From Parasponia andersonii (Eukaryota > Streptophyta > Magnoliopsida > Rosales > Cannabaceae): DNA of 64,000 nt. The position numbers and the translations under genes were made by a program. Location of the stretch: contig JXTB01000295.1 in the NCBI GenBank assembly GCA_002914805.1, forward strand, positions 96,550 through 160,549, read 5' to 3'. Position 1 is the first letter of the stretch, and the number at the start of each line of letters is the position of its first letter. The notes under the pieces are model-generated. The model did no database searches. It was given only the letters and a program-made list of their open reading frames with translations, and was not told the DNA's origin. Positions 33,826-43,883 of the stretch are shown here, in pieces.

Positions 33826-34130
33826 TAAGAACCCTTCCCAGAGAACACCTTAGCTGCGTGCGAGCTAAAGGCAAACAGGGCCAGGGTTTACCCATTAGAA
33901 GTAGACCCTCCCCAGAGAACACCTTAGCTGCGTGCGAGCCAAAGGCAAAGGGCTAGGGTCTACCGTTGAAAGCAAACCCTCCCTAGAGAACACCTTAACT
34001 GCACGTGACCCAAAGGCAAACAAGGCCAGGATCTACCTGTTAGAAGTAGACCCTCCCCAGAGAGCACCTTAGTTTCGCGCGAGCCAAAGGCAAACAAGGC
34101 CAAGGCCTACCCATTGGAAGTAGGCCCAGA
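33826..34130 (+). repeat. 71-74-bp tandem repeat, 4 copies
   Basis: Copies start near 33841, 33915, 33986 and 34060, each with CAGAGAACACCTTAG, a GCGAGCCAAAGGCAAA block and GAAGTAGACCCTCC. It is a second minisatellite, unrelated in sequence to the 112-bp array and next to the 3' end of the antisense gene. Confidence 0.85.
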
Positions 34131-34149
34131 CAAGACCAAACACGAAGGC

Positions 34150-36204
34150 AGAAATTAAAACCAAATTCTATCTATTATTGCTTGAAATACAAAATGCATG
34201 GTCGACATGGGTGTGGACTCGGAGGCTCTATTTGTAAGAAGCATGTCTTGGACGGACTCGCAGGGACACATCGAAGTGGTAACGCCCTGTTTGCTCCCGG
34301 TAAGAGCTGAGCCCGGGCCTCTTCCTCTGCAGCGACGGGTCCAAGCAATGGTCGACCAATCCCTGGAGCTGGTTCTTGGCGTATTCCCATTTAGGGTCAG
34401 AGAAGTCCAGCCACACGCGTGGATCAAATTCTGCCAAGACAAGTCATAATAGAAATTATACATCCTCAAAGCTGGACGAGCCAGAACTCATATCCCGATC
34501 TCCAGAGCTAATCTTATCAATCATAGCACGGGGAGAATTCACTAAAAACTCCAAATTATATACGATTGAGCCAGACCCAAAGGTCGGCCGTACAACCGAC
34601 AAGGGAATGACATTGTATATGATGTCCGACCCTGACCATGAATATGGGCAACAAAAAAAAGGAAGGAAATAAACGTGAGAAAAGTGCATTGTTTATATTA
34701 TTTAAACAGGTGCTTGCAACAAAGGTCAGTTTTACATATCACAGTTAGTACTTTACAAATACACAAAGAGCGAGAGGCTCTAGTTACCTCCGACGAGGGG
34801 AGTGCTACCAGCTTCGGTGCTTGGACCAGCTTCGGCAGAGAACGGTGTACCGGGGTCAGAATCGTCGCTAGATAAAATGACCGTACTTGACCCTCCACCA
34901 GTTAAGGCGGCAAGAGCAGGCTGACTGCCATGAACCTCCGCGGCTTACTCTAGTGGATCGGAAGCAGGGACAATCTCTCTGGCGACAGAGGCAGATGTAA
35001 AGGGTCCGTCTTTTTCTTTATTGAGTATCTTCAGCACATCAGCGGGGTACACAATGTTGATCTCATCCCCTAACTACTACATGTAGTGCCTGACGGAATA
35101 ATGGTCCATCTCGATGCCCTTCTGCTCATCGAATAGGTCTGGCGTTACCACCTCTATGTGGCCCTCAAATTCCATGTTCTCCCAGCTAGACCTATAGCTC
35201 TCCGCAGAAAGGATGTCCACTTGCCTCTGGTACCTTATCTTCAGTTTCTCCGCATTCGCCAGCCTATCTCTCAGTACTGCCAGCCTCAGCTCCGCTTGCT
35301 GCTGTGACAGGTCGACCAAAAGAGCATTAATGTTAGCGAGATCTTCGCCGTGCTTACGAGATAACTTCGCGTGAGCTTCTGTCAGTTTACTATGATCTAT
35401 ATAGAGATGTCAGATTACCATAACTCTTTTGTATTCTACAGCTCCTGCTCCTTAACCTTGAGCTCAGCTTAAGCCAGCTTGACAGCTTTGGCTTCTGAGT
35501 GCAGGCCCGGGACCTTAGCTTCGAGAGATCGAACCTTCCCCTCTGCCTCGGCCAACTTGGCGGCCAGCTCCTCGCGCCTGACCCTCTTGATGCTCAAAGT
35601 GTGGGCCACCATGCTGCTGACTCTAGCCTCGTCCAAGCTCTAGTATAGATCAAAATCTGCCCTCAACGTGGTGAGGGTGGCTTCGCCCCCCTCTGCTGCC
35701 ACAGCATGGGCGTTCAGCTGCACGGTCAGCTCGCCAATACGAGAGGAGTAGAAGGACTGGACTCCAGCTAGCTGCAGAATACAAGAAAGAGTCAGTGTTC
35801 GACGAAGATACCAAGAACCTGGTATCGACAGTCAGACGAACCAAACCTGTGCAATGCTGCGACTGGCAATAAGCTCTACGTTTTCCAGAGAGAATGCCTC
35901 CAGCTCGAACTCCGTAGCTGTACCCTTTCCCTGGGCGTTATCTGCGTCTGGGGAATGCGACTCTATCCTGCCGACTACGAGGACACCTTCACCCCCCACC
36001 AAGTGCGCTTTAGCAGCTTCTTTTGACACTCTCGGAGTGGCAAAGGTGGGGGCAGTGGAAAGCAGGGTGTGGCCAAGCACACCTTCAGTGACAGCTGGAG
36101 GTGGCGCATCCTCGACAGAAGAAGCCGCGACGACTGTTGTTGCTTCAGCAACTTCGGCTACCACCTCTGTTGAAGAAATGTCTGGTTGTGATTTTTCGGT
36201 CTTG
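34150..36204 (-). pseudogene. antisense accessory gene of the Tat element, C-terminal part
   Basis: On the minus strand, opposite to gag-pol, several frames carry a low-complexity Ala/Val/Thr/Ser-rich segment (36212-35832) and a coiled-coil-rich segment (about 35640-35077, with LSQQQAELRLAVLRDRLANA). A tail of about 70 codons (34437-34228) contains PRVWLDFSDPKWEYAKNQL. Stops and shifts break it. The disordered region followed by a coiled coil fits the usual C-terminal half of plant putative gypsy-type accessory proteins (Pfam Transposase_28 family, antisense in Tat elements). The N-terminal half is at 41270-42732, separated by an inserted retrotransposon. Its function is unknown. Confidence 0.65.
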
Positions 36205-37000
36205 TGATGCAAATCCAGGCACGGTTACAAAGGAGCCAATTCAAGTGCCATTGGTCCAATTACAAGAGCATGTGCTAAAAAATTCCAAAATGCGTTAAGT
36301 GGACTGATTCAAGGGATTTGGGTTCAGGCATGCACCTGCAGGCCCATTGATGGAGATGAACGAATTTCTAAGGCCTTAACAAGCTTGATTCAAGTTTAAG
36401 AAAGTCTATAGGCGCATATGAAAGGGAAATCTGATATGTAAGGACTTGAACATCAAGTCATAGCTTACTTTCCTATTTTAGTTATCAGTTTCCCAAAACG
36501 ATTTATTTGCTTGTTTCCTTTTCTTTAGTGGTGTGTAATAGGCTGAAAATTAAGGGATTAAAATCAGATTGCCTACCATATAATTAGGGACGAATTTAGG
36601 TTAGCTATTAGGATTATTTTCCTACTTTCCTTTTTTGATTTTGGATAAGTTGCCTTAGGTGTTTTTTTAGGGTGTTTTTAGACTTAAAATTTTGTGGCCC
36701 TTGGCCTATATATTGTATACTTTTCATTCAATAAGAACATATTATAATTCATCAAAATTGAGAGCAATTTCTTTTTGGTTCTTTGAGAATTTATTCGAAC
36801 TTATCAGATTTCTCTGTGGCATTCATCCCTTGACTTATCAATCGAGTTTCCATCCTTAATTGTGGCGTCTTTCTTTATACAAAGGTTCACATCTCTTTAT
36901 AGGTATTGGATCGAGGTTTTCGATTTGAACCTGATTATAGAATGGTCCTAGGCATCATCCTTGTTTCGAGTTTCGTCACAAATTAGCAGGGTTCGTATCA
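36205..37000 (+). repeat. 5' LTR of the nested element
   Basis: 796 bp, TGATGCAAATC to GGTTCGTATCA. It is followed directly by TTTGGTCTCAAAGTC, which resembles the tRNA-iMet site TGGTATCAGAGCC with three or four changes. It starts with the codons that encode the end of pol, so pol reads into the LTR as in the 3' copy. Confidence 0.82.
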
Positions 37001-37853
37001 TTTGGTCTCAAAGTCAGATTCTAGTCTCAGGTTTAATTTATCCTTTATCTTTTCCTTTTTTTTTTCCTTTTTTTATTGTCAAAACTAGCCTTTATTCTTT
37101 CTTCTTTCTTTCATCTAAATCGTCCAAAAAAATAAAAAACGTAAACTCGATCTGTTGTAGTCGTAGCCAATTCACATTGCTTGTTTACTATTGAATCCGA
37201 ATTTATTTCTTGGTGTATTTCAGTTAGCCTTTGTGTTTTCAGTTGTTATTTGGTTCTCAATTAAAAAGAAAATAGAAAAAAAATAGAATCCCGAAATTTA
37301 AAAAAAAAAAAAAAAAAGAAGAATCTGCGGTTAAATTAGAGATTTTTGATAATGCTTCAATAAAATGGTTGTAACTTCTGATCCGGTTATCGAAACAATA
37401 TATATTATATATCAAATCGAAGCTTATTCTGAGCCCTACGATCTAAATGACTATATACAATAACCCCAGTTTTTGAGCCTAAAATCCATCGTTTTCATCA
37501 CTTTCCTAGCTTTCAAAGTTTTGTGTGCGTTTTTTTTTTTGTTTTGCTTTCTTTGCTTATCAATTTCTAAAAACTGTTATTCTAGGTTATTACATTAAAT
37601 CCTGATTTGATTGATGAGTTTTTGTGTGGATTGTTGCTCAGAAATTCTTGTTATTTGTTTGAATAAGTTTGATAAGAACTTTTGAGAAATTACGAGTAGA
37701 AAAAGGTAAGAGTAGTGAGCACATTAGAGGGTAAAAGCCAATCTGATATATTTGAGTGAAACACGAGTAAAATTGAGTGATTCATTACTGAATAAAACAC
37801 GTGAGAGAGTGTGTGAGGTCCTTTTTTTTTTCTAACTTTATTTTGCAGCAAAC

Positions 37854-39146
37854 ATGTCAGACAACAAGGATAGAAACAATTCTGGAGAGACATCGAGAGT
37901 GGGTGATCCAAAACTTCTCATGGAATCCTTAATTGACGAGATAAGAAGAGTAATGAGAGCAGAGATGGAGCAGGTTCATGAGCGGATGGACAGAATAGAG
38001 AACTCACATATGGAACAGCTACAAATCGCTTCTAATATGCGTAGAAGAGAGAGAGTCCAGCATAAGGAAGTGAGGGCTAAAGATGAAGAGTATTATAGAG
38101 ATACTTTTGGAGATGAAGATGATCGAGATTCGATTGTTGGTAATATGAGATACGGTAGGCAGTTTAGAAGAGCTAGGAATCGAGAAGATAATTCACTGGG
38201 TAGTATTAAGATGAAGATTCCATCCTTTCAAGGCAAGAACGATCCAGAAGCTTATTTGGAGTGGGAGAAAAAGGATGAATTAGTATTTAATTGCCGCAAT
38301 TACTCTAAGATTAAGAAGGTAAAGCTTGCTGCCATTGAATTTTTAGATTATGCATTTGTATGATGGGATCAATTAGTAATGAATAAGAGAAGAAATAGGG
38401 AACATCCGGTAGAGACGTGAGAAGAGATGAAAACAGTGATAAAAAAGAGGTTTGTACCGAGCTACTACTACCGAGAATTGTATAACAAGTTGCAAAGTCT
38501 TAGGCAAGGTAACTGGAGTGTAGAGGAATATTATAAGGAGATGGAGGTTGCTATGATTCAAGCGAATGTAGAGGAGGATTGGGAGGCTACAATATCCAGA
38601 TTCTTAGTTGGTTTGAATAGAGAAATTACTAATGTGGTGGAATTGCAACATTATGTGGAGTTAGAGGATATGGTACATATGGCAATAAAAATTGAGAACC
38701 AACTCAAGAGGAGGGGTAGCACACGTCCAAGCCAAAATCCAAGTACATCTGCTTGGAAATCGAATCACTGGAAGAAGGATGAGAGGCAACCTACAATGAA
38801 GCCTAATGCTGAGCAAAAGCAAGAAGTGACCAGCCATGTAATTCAAGGTATATTCGATTCTTCTACTTCTAGGAATCGTGATATCAAGTGCTTTAAATGT
38901 CAAGGAAGGGGTCACATAGCTAGCCAATGTCCATACAAAAGAGTTACGGTATTGCAAGATGACGGTGAAATTGAAACCGAAGACGAAGATGACACCGATC
39001 TTATGCCACCATTGGAGGATGCCGATGAAGAGGAATACCCTGCCCAAGGAGATTTGTTGGTGGCAAGGAGAGCTTTGAGTGCGCAAGTTGAAGAAGATGA
39101 AGAGGTGCAACGAGAAAACATCTTTCGTACTCGATGCCAAGTTTAA
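37854..39146 (+). pseudogene. nested element gag (two in-frame TGA codons)
   Basis: A single frame of 430 codons starts at the ATG at 37854. It has an acidic/basic coiled start (about 37900-38090), the capsid block KIPSFQGKNDPEAYLEWEKK (about 38215-38274), RFVPSYYYRELYNKLQSLRQ (about 38451-38510) and the CCHC knuckle CFKCQGRGHIASQCP (about 38889-38933). An Asp/Glu-rich tail follows. TGA at 38361-38363 and 38418-38420 both stand where the family has Trp (W-D-Q-L and W-E-E-M contexts), so each is a single G-to-A change. Apart from these the frame is open, suggesting a young insertion. Confidence 0.85.
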
Positions 39147-39161
39147 AACAAGGTATGTAGT

Positions 39162-40525
39162 ATGATTATTGATGGTGGTAGTTGTACTAATGTTGCTAGC
39201 ACTATTATGGTGGAGAAATTAGGGTTACCAACCGTGAAGCATCCCCGGCCTTATAAGTTGCAGCGGTTAAATGATAGTGGTGAACTGAAGGTTAATAAAC
39301 AAGTGTTAGTTTCTTTTCATATTGGGAAATATGAAGATGAAGTTTTGTGCGATGTGATTCTGATGCAAGCTAGACACTTGTTACTAGGTTTACCATGGCA
39401 ATTTGATAGGCGTATTAAACATGATGGCTTCACCAACAAGTACTCATTTGTACTTAATCAAAGGACAATCACTGAAGTTCTTTTAACACCAAAAGAAGTT
39501 TATAAAGATCAAGTCAGATTACAAAAAGAGAGTGATCAAAAGAGAAAGAGTGAAAAAGAGTTAGAGGCAAAGAGAGAAAAGACAATAATAGATTCGGCCA
39601 TTGAGAGAAAAATAGAAAGAAAACAAAATAATTTTTATGCAAAAGCCAAAGAAATTAAGAGAGCGATGTTTTCAAACCAGCCGATGATTGTACTTTTGTA
39701 CAAGGAGGCCTTTCTAAACACTAACGATCTTGACCCTATTTTGCATAGTTTTGTGGTTTCTCTCTTGCAGGAATTTGGTGATGTTTTTCCCGAGGAAATT
39801 CCTAGTGGATTACCACCAGTCCGAGGTATTGAGTATCAAATTGACTTCGTGCATGTTGCCATCATTCCAAACAGATCAGCATATAGGAGTAGCTCCAAGG
39901 AGACAAAGGAACTACAAATGCAGGTTGGCGAAGAAAAGATTCGTGCTATCCGAGAATGGCCAAGTCCAACAAGCGTAAGTAATGTGCAACATTTTCAAGG
40001 ACTTACGAGTCTTTACCGAAGGTTCATGAAAAATTTTAGTACCATAGCCACACCAATAGCTGAAGTTATCAAGAAAAATATTGGATTCAAATGGGGAGAA
40101 GAGCAAGAGAAGGCGTTTCAATTACTCGCGGAGGAATTAACTCATGTACCTTTACTTGCTTTACCTAACATTGTGAAAACTTTTGAGATTGAATATGATA
40201 CTTCAGGTTTAAGTATTGGCATAGTTCTTATGCAAGAAAGACGACCAATTGCATCTTTTAACGAGAAACTAAGTTGGGCTACTTCAAACTACCCTACTTA
40301 TGATAAAGAAATGTATGCGTTGGTTCAAGCTGCGAAAATATGACAATATTACATTTGGGAGTTCGTGATTCACAGTGATCATGAGTCATTGAAGCTCTTT
40401 AAAGGTCAGCACAAGTTGAATAAGGGGCTTGCACGATGGGTGGAATTTATTGAGACATTTCCATATGTCATCCGATATAAACAAGGTGAAGATTTGAGGA
40501 CAAATCCTTTTCAAGAGGAGGGGAA
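39162..40525 (+). pseudogene. nested element protease, partial RT and RNase H
   Basis: The protease motif MIIDGGSCTNVAS is at about 39162-39200 (D-G-G instead of D-S/T-G, normal for this group), with LLLGLPWQFDRRI at about 39381-39419. A Lys/Glu-rich linker precedes the RT start (FPEEIPSGLPPVRGIEYQID, about 39785-39844). The RT palm with YxDD is missing: the frame jumps at about 39918 to the thumb (REWPSPTSVSNVQHFQGL). RNase H follows (FEIEYDTSGLSIGIVL and [13 protein letters not shown]). A TGA at 40341-40343 again replaces a Trp. The integrase is wholly deleted; RNase H runs directly into the terminal NPFQEEGN segment and the polypurine tract. Confidence 0.82.
40513..40525 (+). other. polypurine tract of the nested element
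   Basis: AGAGGAGGGGAA immediately precedes the TG start of the 3' LTR, the expected site for plus-strand priming. Confidence 0.8.
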
Positions 40526-41269
40526 TGATGCAAATCTAGGCACAGTTACAAAGGAGCCAATTCAAGTTTCCATTGGTCCAGTTACAAGAGCACGTATAAA
40601 AAAATTCCAAAATGTGTTAAGTGGATTGATTCAAGGGATTTGGGTACAGGCATGCACCTGGAGGCCCATTGATGGAGATGAACAAATTTCTAAGGTCTTA
40701 ATAAGCTTGATTCAAGTTCAAGAAAGTCCATATGTGCATATGAAAGGGAAATCTGATATGTAAAGACTTGAATGCCAAGTCATAGCTTACTTTCCTATTT
40801 TAGTTATCAGTTTCCCAAAATGATTTATTTGCTTGTTTCCTTTCCTTTAGTGGTATGTAATAGGCTAAAAATTAAGGATTAAAATAAGATTGCCTACCAT
40901 GTAATTAGGGATGAATTTAGGTTAGCTATTAGGGTTATTTTCCTACTTTCCTTTTTTGATTTTGGGTAAGTTTCCTTAGGTGCTTTTTTAGGGTGTTTTT
41001 AAATTTTGTGGTTCTTGGCCTATATATTGTACACTTTTCATTCAATAAGAGTAGAATACAATTCATCAAAATTGAGAGCAATTTCTCTTTGATTCTTTGA
41101 GAACTTATTCGAACTTATCAGATTTCTCTGTGGCGTTCATCCCTTGACTTATCAATCGAGTTTCCATCCTTGATTGTACGTCTTTCTTTATACCAAGGTT
41201 CACACCTCTTTATAGGTGTTGGGTCGAGATTTTCCATCTGAACCTGATTGTAGAATGGTCCTAGGCATC
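40526..41269 (+). repeat. truncated 3' LTR of the nested element
   Basis: Matches 36205-36950 closely, with few substitutions. It stops after CTAGGCATC, where the 5' LTR has about 50 more bases ending in GTATCA. Host-element sequence follows at once, so the terminal part and right target duplication were deleted. Confidence 0.82.
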
Positions 41270-42732
41270 GGACCCTGTGCCCATCTTCGAACCAGAGTTG
41301 GGGGCAGAAGAAGTCGGAGCAACGGGCTCCCCAGGCAGGCTCAAAGGCACCCTTTTGCCGTATACGACATTTATGGCCGGCATCTCCCGAGTCGGGGGTT
41401 TGCTTGCCTTGGGGGAGGGGACCACGGGTATTTCACCCCCGGGCACGAACAGGCCCTCTAGGTCGTCGTCCGAGCCTGTTCTTAGGGTGACAACTCCCTG
41501 CCCCCCGGACTCGTCCTCTGAGGACACCACCAGACACCGACCAGCGGAGACCTTGGAGCGAGCCTTGTGCACAACGGTACTCCCCTTGACTGGGGAAGGG
41601 TCTACCGAAGGGCCTACGTCTGAACCTGTAAAGAGCAAACAACGTGATTAGAACGCAGTCATGACCTGATCGACGGAGCCCTAGGGTACAAAAATGAACT
41701 CACCCTTAACCCTCTTGGGGTAGCGGCTTCCTCTCTACGGAGCCTGATGCACTTCTCAGTCACAAGCTTCACCGCCTCTTCGAGCTCGTGACTGGTCGGC
41801 TCCACCAGGTCATTGGGCCTGCCAGCTGGCTTGAGGTCGTGATCTAACAACCTACCATGGCGATGTGACTCTGCTCATCCCGGCGGAATCGGTTCAGAGT
41901 CGAGGTGTCAAGCTGGCTCCGAAGATGCTTGGTGATGACCCACATGTCCAGCGGGAAGAGGAGATATGAGGCCATCCTTGGCATCATGTTCATCACCTGG
42001 GGATTCAGGACGGCCTGGATATGTCAGCAATCCCCAGAGGACCTGAAGATGACGATCCCCTCCAGCTCCTTAAGCCGTCCCGCCGATAGCCGCGACTCGA
42101 ACCTGCTTTCCTCCACAGAGATTGCGCAAGGCAAAATATCATGAATAACAACGGACGAAGTGTACACAGACCCAAAAATCACGACTTAGTACTTACTTTA
42201 CAGAAAGAATGAGGGAATTTGAAAATGCTCTCCATTCACCCAAGGAGAGCATCAAGCCCCTCCGACGGCATACAGCCTGGAGTGGGAGTCCCATTGCTTG
42301 TCCGACCTCAGCAAGCCCCAGAGGTGCCAGGAGCAGCTGGAGGTAGAAAGTGGGGTAAGAGCTATTTTTGGGGATGAGGGTGAGCTTGTAGCCATAAAAG
42401 ACCACCTCCAGGTCGATATGCACATTGAAGAGGACCGACAGGGCAGAAAGCCCCATCAAGATCATGAACCCGTTGGCATTCAGCTGCATCGGATGAATCC
42501 CCGTAAGGTTGAAGAACTGGTGGACCAGGGGAGGAAAAGGAAACCACAGCGATTCCAAGTGCCTCCTCCCCAAGATGCTAGAGCCTTCGGAGCCAGAGGA
42601 GTGAAGGTACTAGTCCGCTGAACCCTCGATCCTTTCTAGAGTAACTCCACCAGGGAAGCAGAGCTGCCTCCTAAACGAGCTCAATTCGGAATCCGCGACG
42701 GAGCGGAGTTTCCGACTCTGGTTCGGGGCCAT
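41270..42732 (-). pseudogene. antisense accessory gene of the Tat element, N-terminal part
   Basis: The ATG at 42732 opens MAPNQSRKLRSVADSEL. After one TAG near 42613 (GAC-TAG-TAC, likely a former CAG) the same frame continues with the block WFPFPPLVHQFFNLTGIHPM and a hydrophobic segment to about 42193. This resembles the conserved core of the Pfam Transposase_28 (putative gypsy-type) domain by its F-P-x3-x-x-x-F-F spacing and N-x-x-x-x-L. Further pieces at 41850-41659 and 41638-41261 are Ser/Pro/Gly/Asp-rich and probably disordered. The gene is transcribed against gag-pol, and its C-terminal half lies at 34150-36204. The role in the element's cycle is unknown; it is broken here. Confidence 0.65.
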
Positions 42733-42855
42733 TGTTCTAGATGCGATCGAAGAAAGCAAAAGGTTCTGGAAAAGGGGAGATGCGGAAACCTTAAGATTTA
42801 AGAAAGCTAGGATATTTGGGGATTTTGGTAAAGTAAGAAATGAACACAAGCGCGG

Positions 42856-42863
42856 TTTTTATA
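42856..42863 (-). promoter_or_regulatory. TATA box of the antisense gene
   Basis: On the minus strand CTATAAAAACC lies 124 bp upstream of the antisense ATG (42732). This predicts a start near 42830 and a leader of about 95 nt without an upstream ATG. It indicates an internal promoter separate from the LTR. Confidence 0.6.
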
Positions 42864-43071
42864 GAGGGGAAATAGAAAAGTCTTCCCTAGAGGAGAACAG
42901 TGCAAGGAAGTCGGAAGCACTAGAATTTCAAAATTTGAAAAATCGTGACACGGGATAGCGTGCACCAACGTTAGTAATTCGGGAGAAATGACGGTAAGGG
43001 GCCACGTGTACCCCTCAAATTGGAGGACTGGAGACACGATTTCCCCACTTGATGGATGTGAATCCATCAGA

Positions 43072-43089
43072 TAAGGAAATGGGGGCAGT
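43072..43089 (+). other. polypurine tract of the Tat element
   Basis: AAGGAAATGGGGGCAG directly precedes the 3' LTR start TGTGGGG. Confidence 0.75.
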
Positions 43090-43878
43090 TGTGGGGCCTG
43101 TTTCTAGATCATATATCATGTGGGCGATTAATTGGCAGAATAGGTCACAGAGGGGGTGCATCGTCCGACACGTGTCAAGAGTGACCATTTAAAAGCCACG
43201 TGAGTCACACGTGATACCGCATGGGCCCATGGGCTATTCGAGGCCAAGGCCGAATCCATCCCAGACCCTGGACGGATTTGGCCCAGTCCAATTCTTACCT
43301 CGATAGCTGGGGGTTAGGAGTCTCGGGAGTCTTCCACCAGAAGACCATGGGAGGCAGCGCACTGCTCCAGACCCGGACAAGGTATTTAATGTGATCTTAG
43401 GTAGATGTGTACATTGGGCAAACCGTCCTGACAGAATGGCGGTTTGTCAAAGTCTCGCCCTCGACAGGCTCGAGTCGTAAGGGACGTTGAAAGCAGGCTA
43501 CGACGATAGAAGGGAAATCACGATAACCACGGCCCGTGATTTCTGGAGTAAGTCATAATGAAAAAAGGTACTCGATCCTGGGATTGAGAGCCAGAAAGCT
43601 CCCAGTTCCGGGATTATATATACAAGCCTTGCTTCCCCCCTCTGAAAGGGACATATACATATAAACATATACAAAGAAAAACTTAGTCTTTGCTACTCAA
43701 CCTCAGGGATAAACAACTGACTTAAGCATCGAGGAATCGTTGTAGGTGGCTACCCCCGCCTTTCCGATCCGACCTGAAGTTAAAAACACTTTGGAATAGC
43801 AAGGACACGTGGACAGTTGGTAGATACAACGTCAGCAGTTCAGAGACACGTGGACAGCTGGTAAGAATCGCACCAATA
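43090..43878 (+). repeat. 3' LTR of the Tat element
   Basis: 789 bp, TGTGGGGCCT to CGCACCAATA (CA decayed to TA). It matches 24787-25574 with scattered substitutions and is followed by the CTAGG target duplication (43879-43883). Confidence 0.88.
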
Positions 43879-43883
43879 CTAGG

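Larger units (their letters stand above)
36205..41269 (+). mobile_element. nested Reina-like chromovirus-type Gypsy element, internally deleted
   Basis: It has a 5' LTR (36205-37000), a degenerate primer site, gag, protease, a partial RT/RNase H, a polypurine tract and a truncated 3' LTR (40526-41269). It lacks the RT core and all of the integrase. It is inserted in the same orientation as the host element and inside the host's antisense gene. The 3' LTR lost its last 40 bp or so and the right target site, so no target duplication can be shown. It is non-autonomous in this form. Confidence 0.85.
24787..43878 (+). mobile_element. Tat-type Ty3/Gypsy LTR retrotransposon, 19.1 kb with nested insertion
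   Basis: One element is bounded by LTRs at 24787-25574 and 43090-43878 and by the 5-bp duplication CTAGG (24782-24786 and 43879-43883). Order: LTR, primer site, gag, PR, truncated RT/RNase H, second RNase H, integrase, tandem arrays, antisense accessory gene, polypurine tract, LTR. The extra RNase H after the RT-RNase H and an antisense frame upstream of the 3' LTR are known features of the Tat group (Grande, Retand and RIRE2-like). All protein regions are broken, so it is immobile. About 5.1 kb of the length is a second retrotransposon (36205-41269), and 1976 bp is a tandem duplication. The plus-strand unit is flanked by the PORR gene and the QUA2-type gene. Confidence 0.9.
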
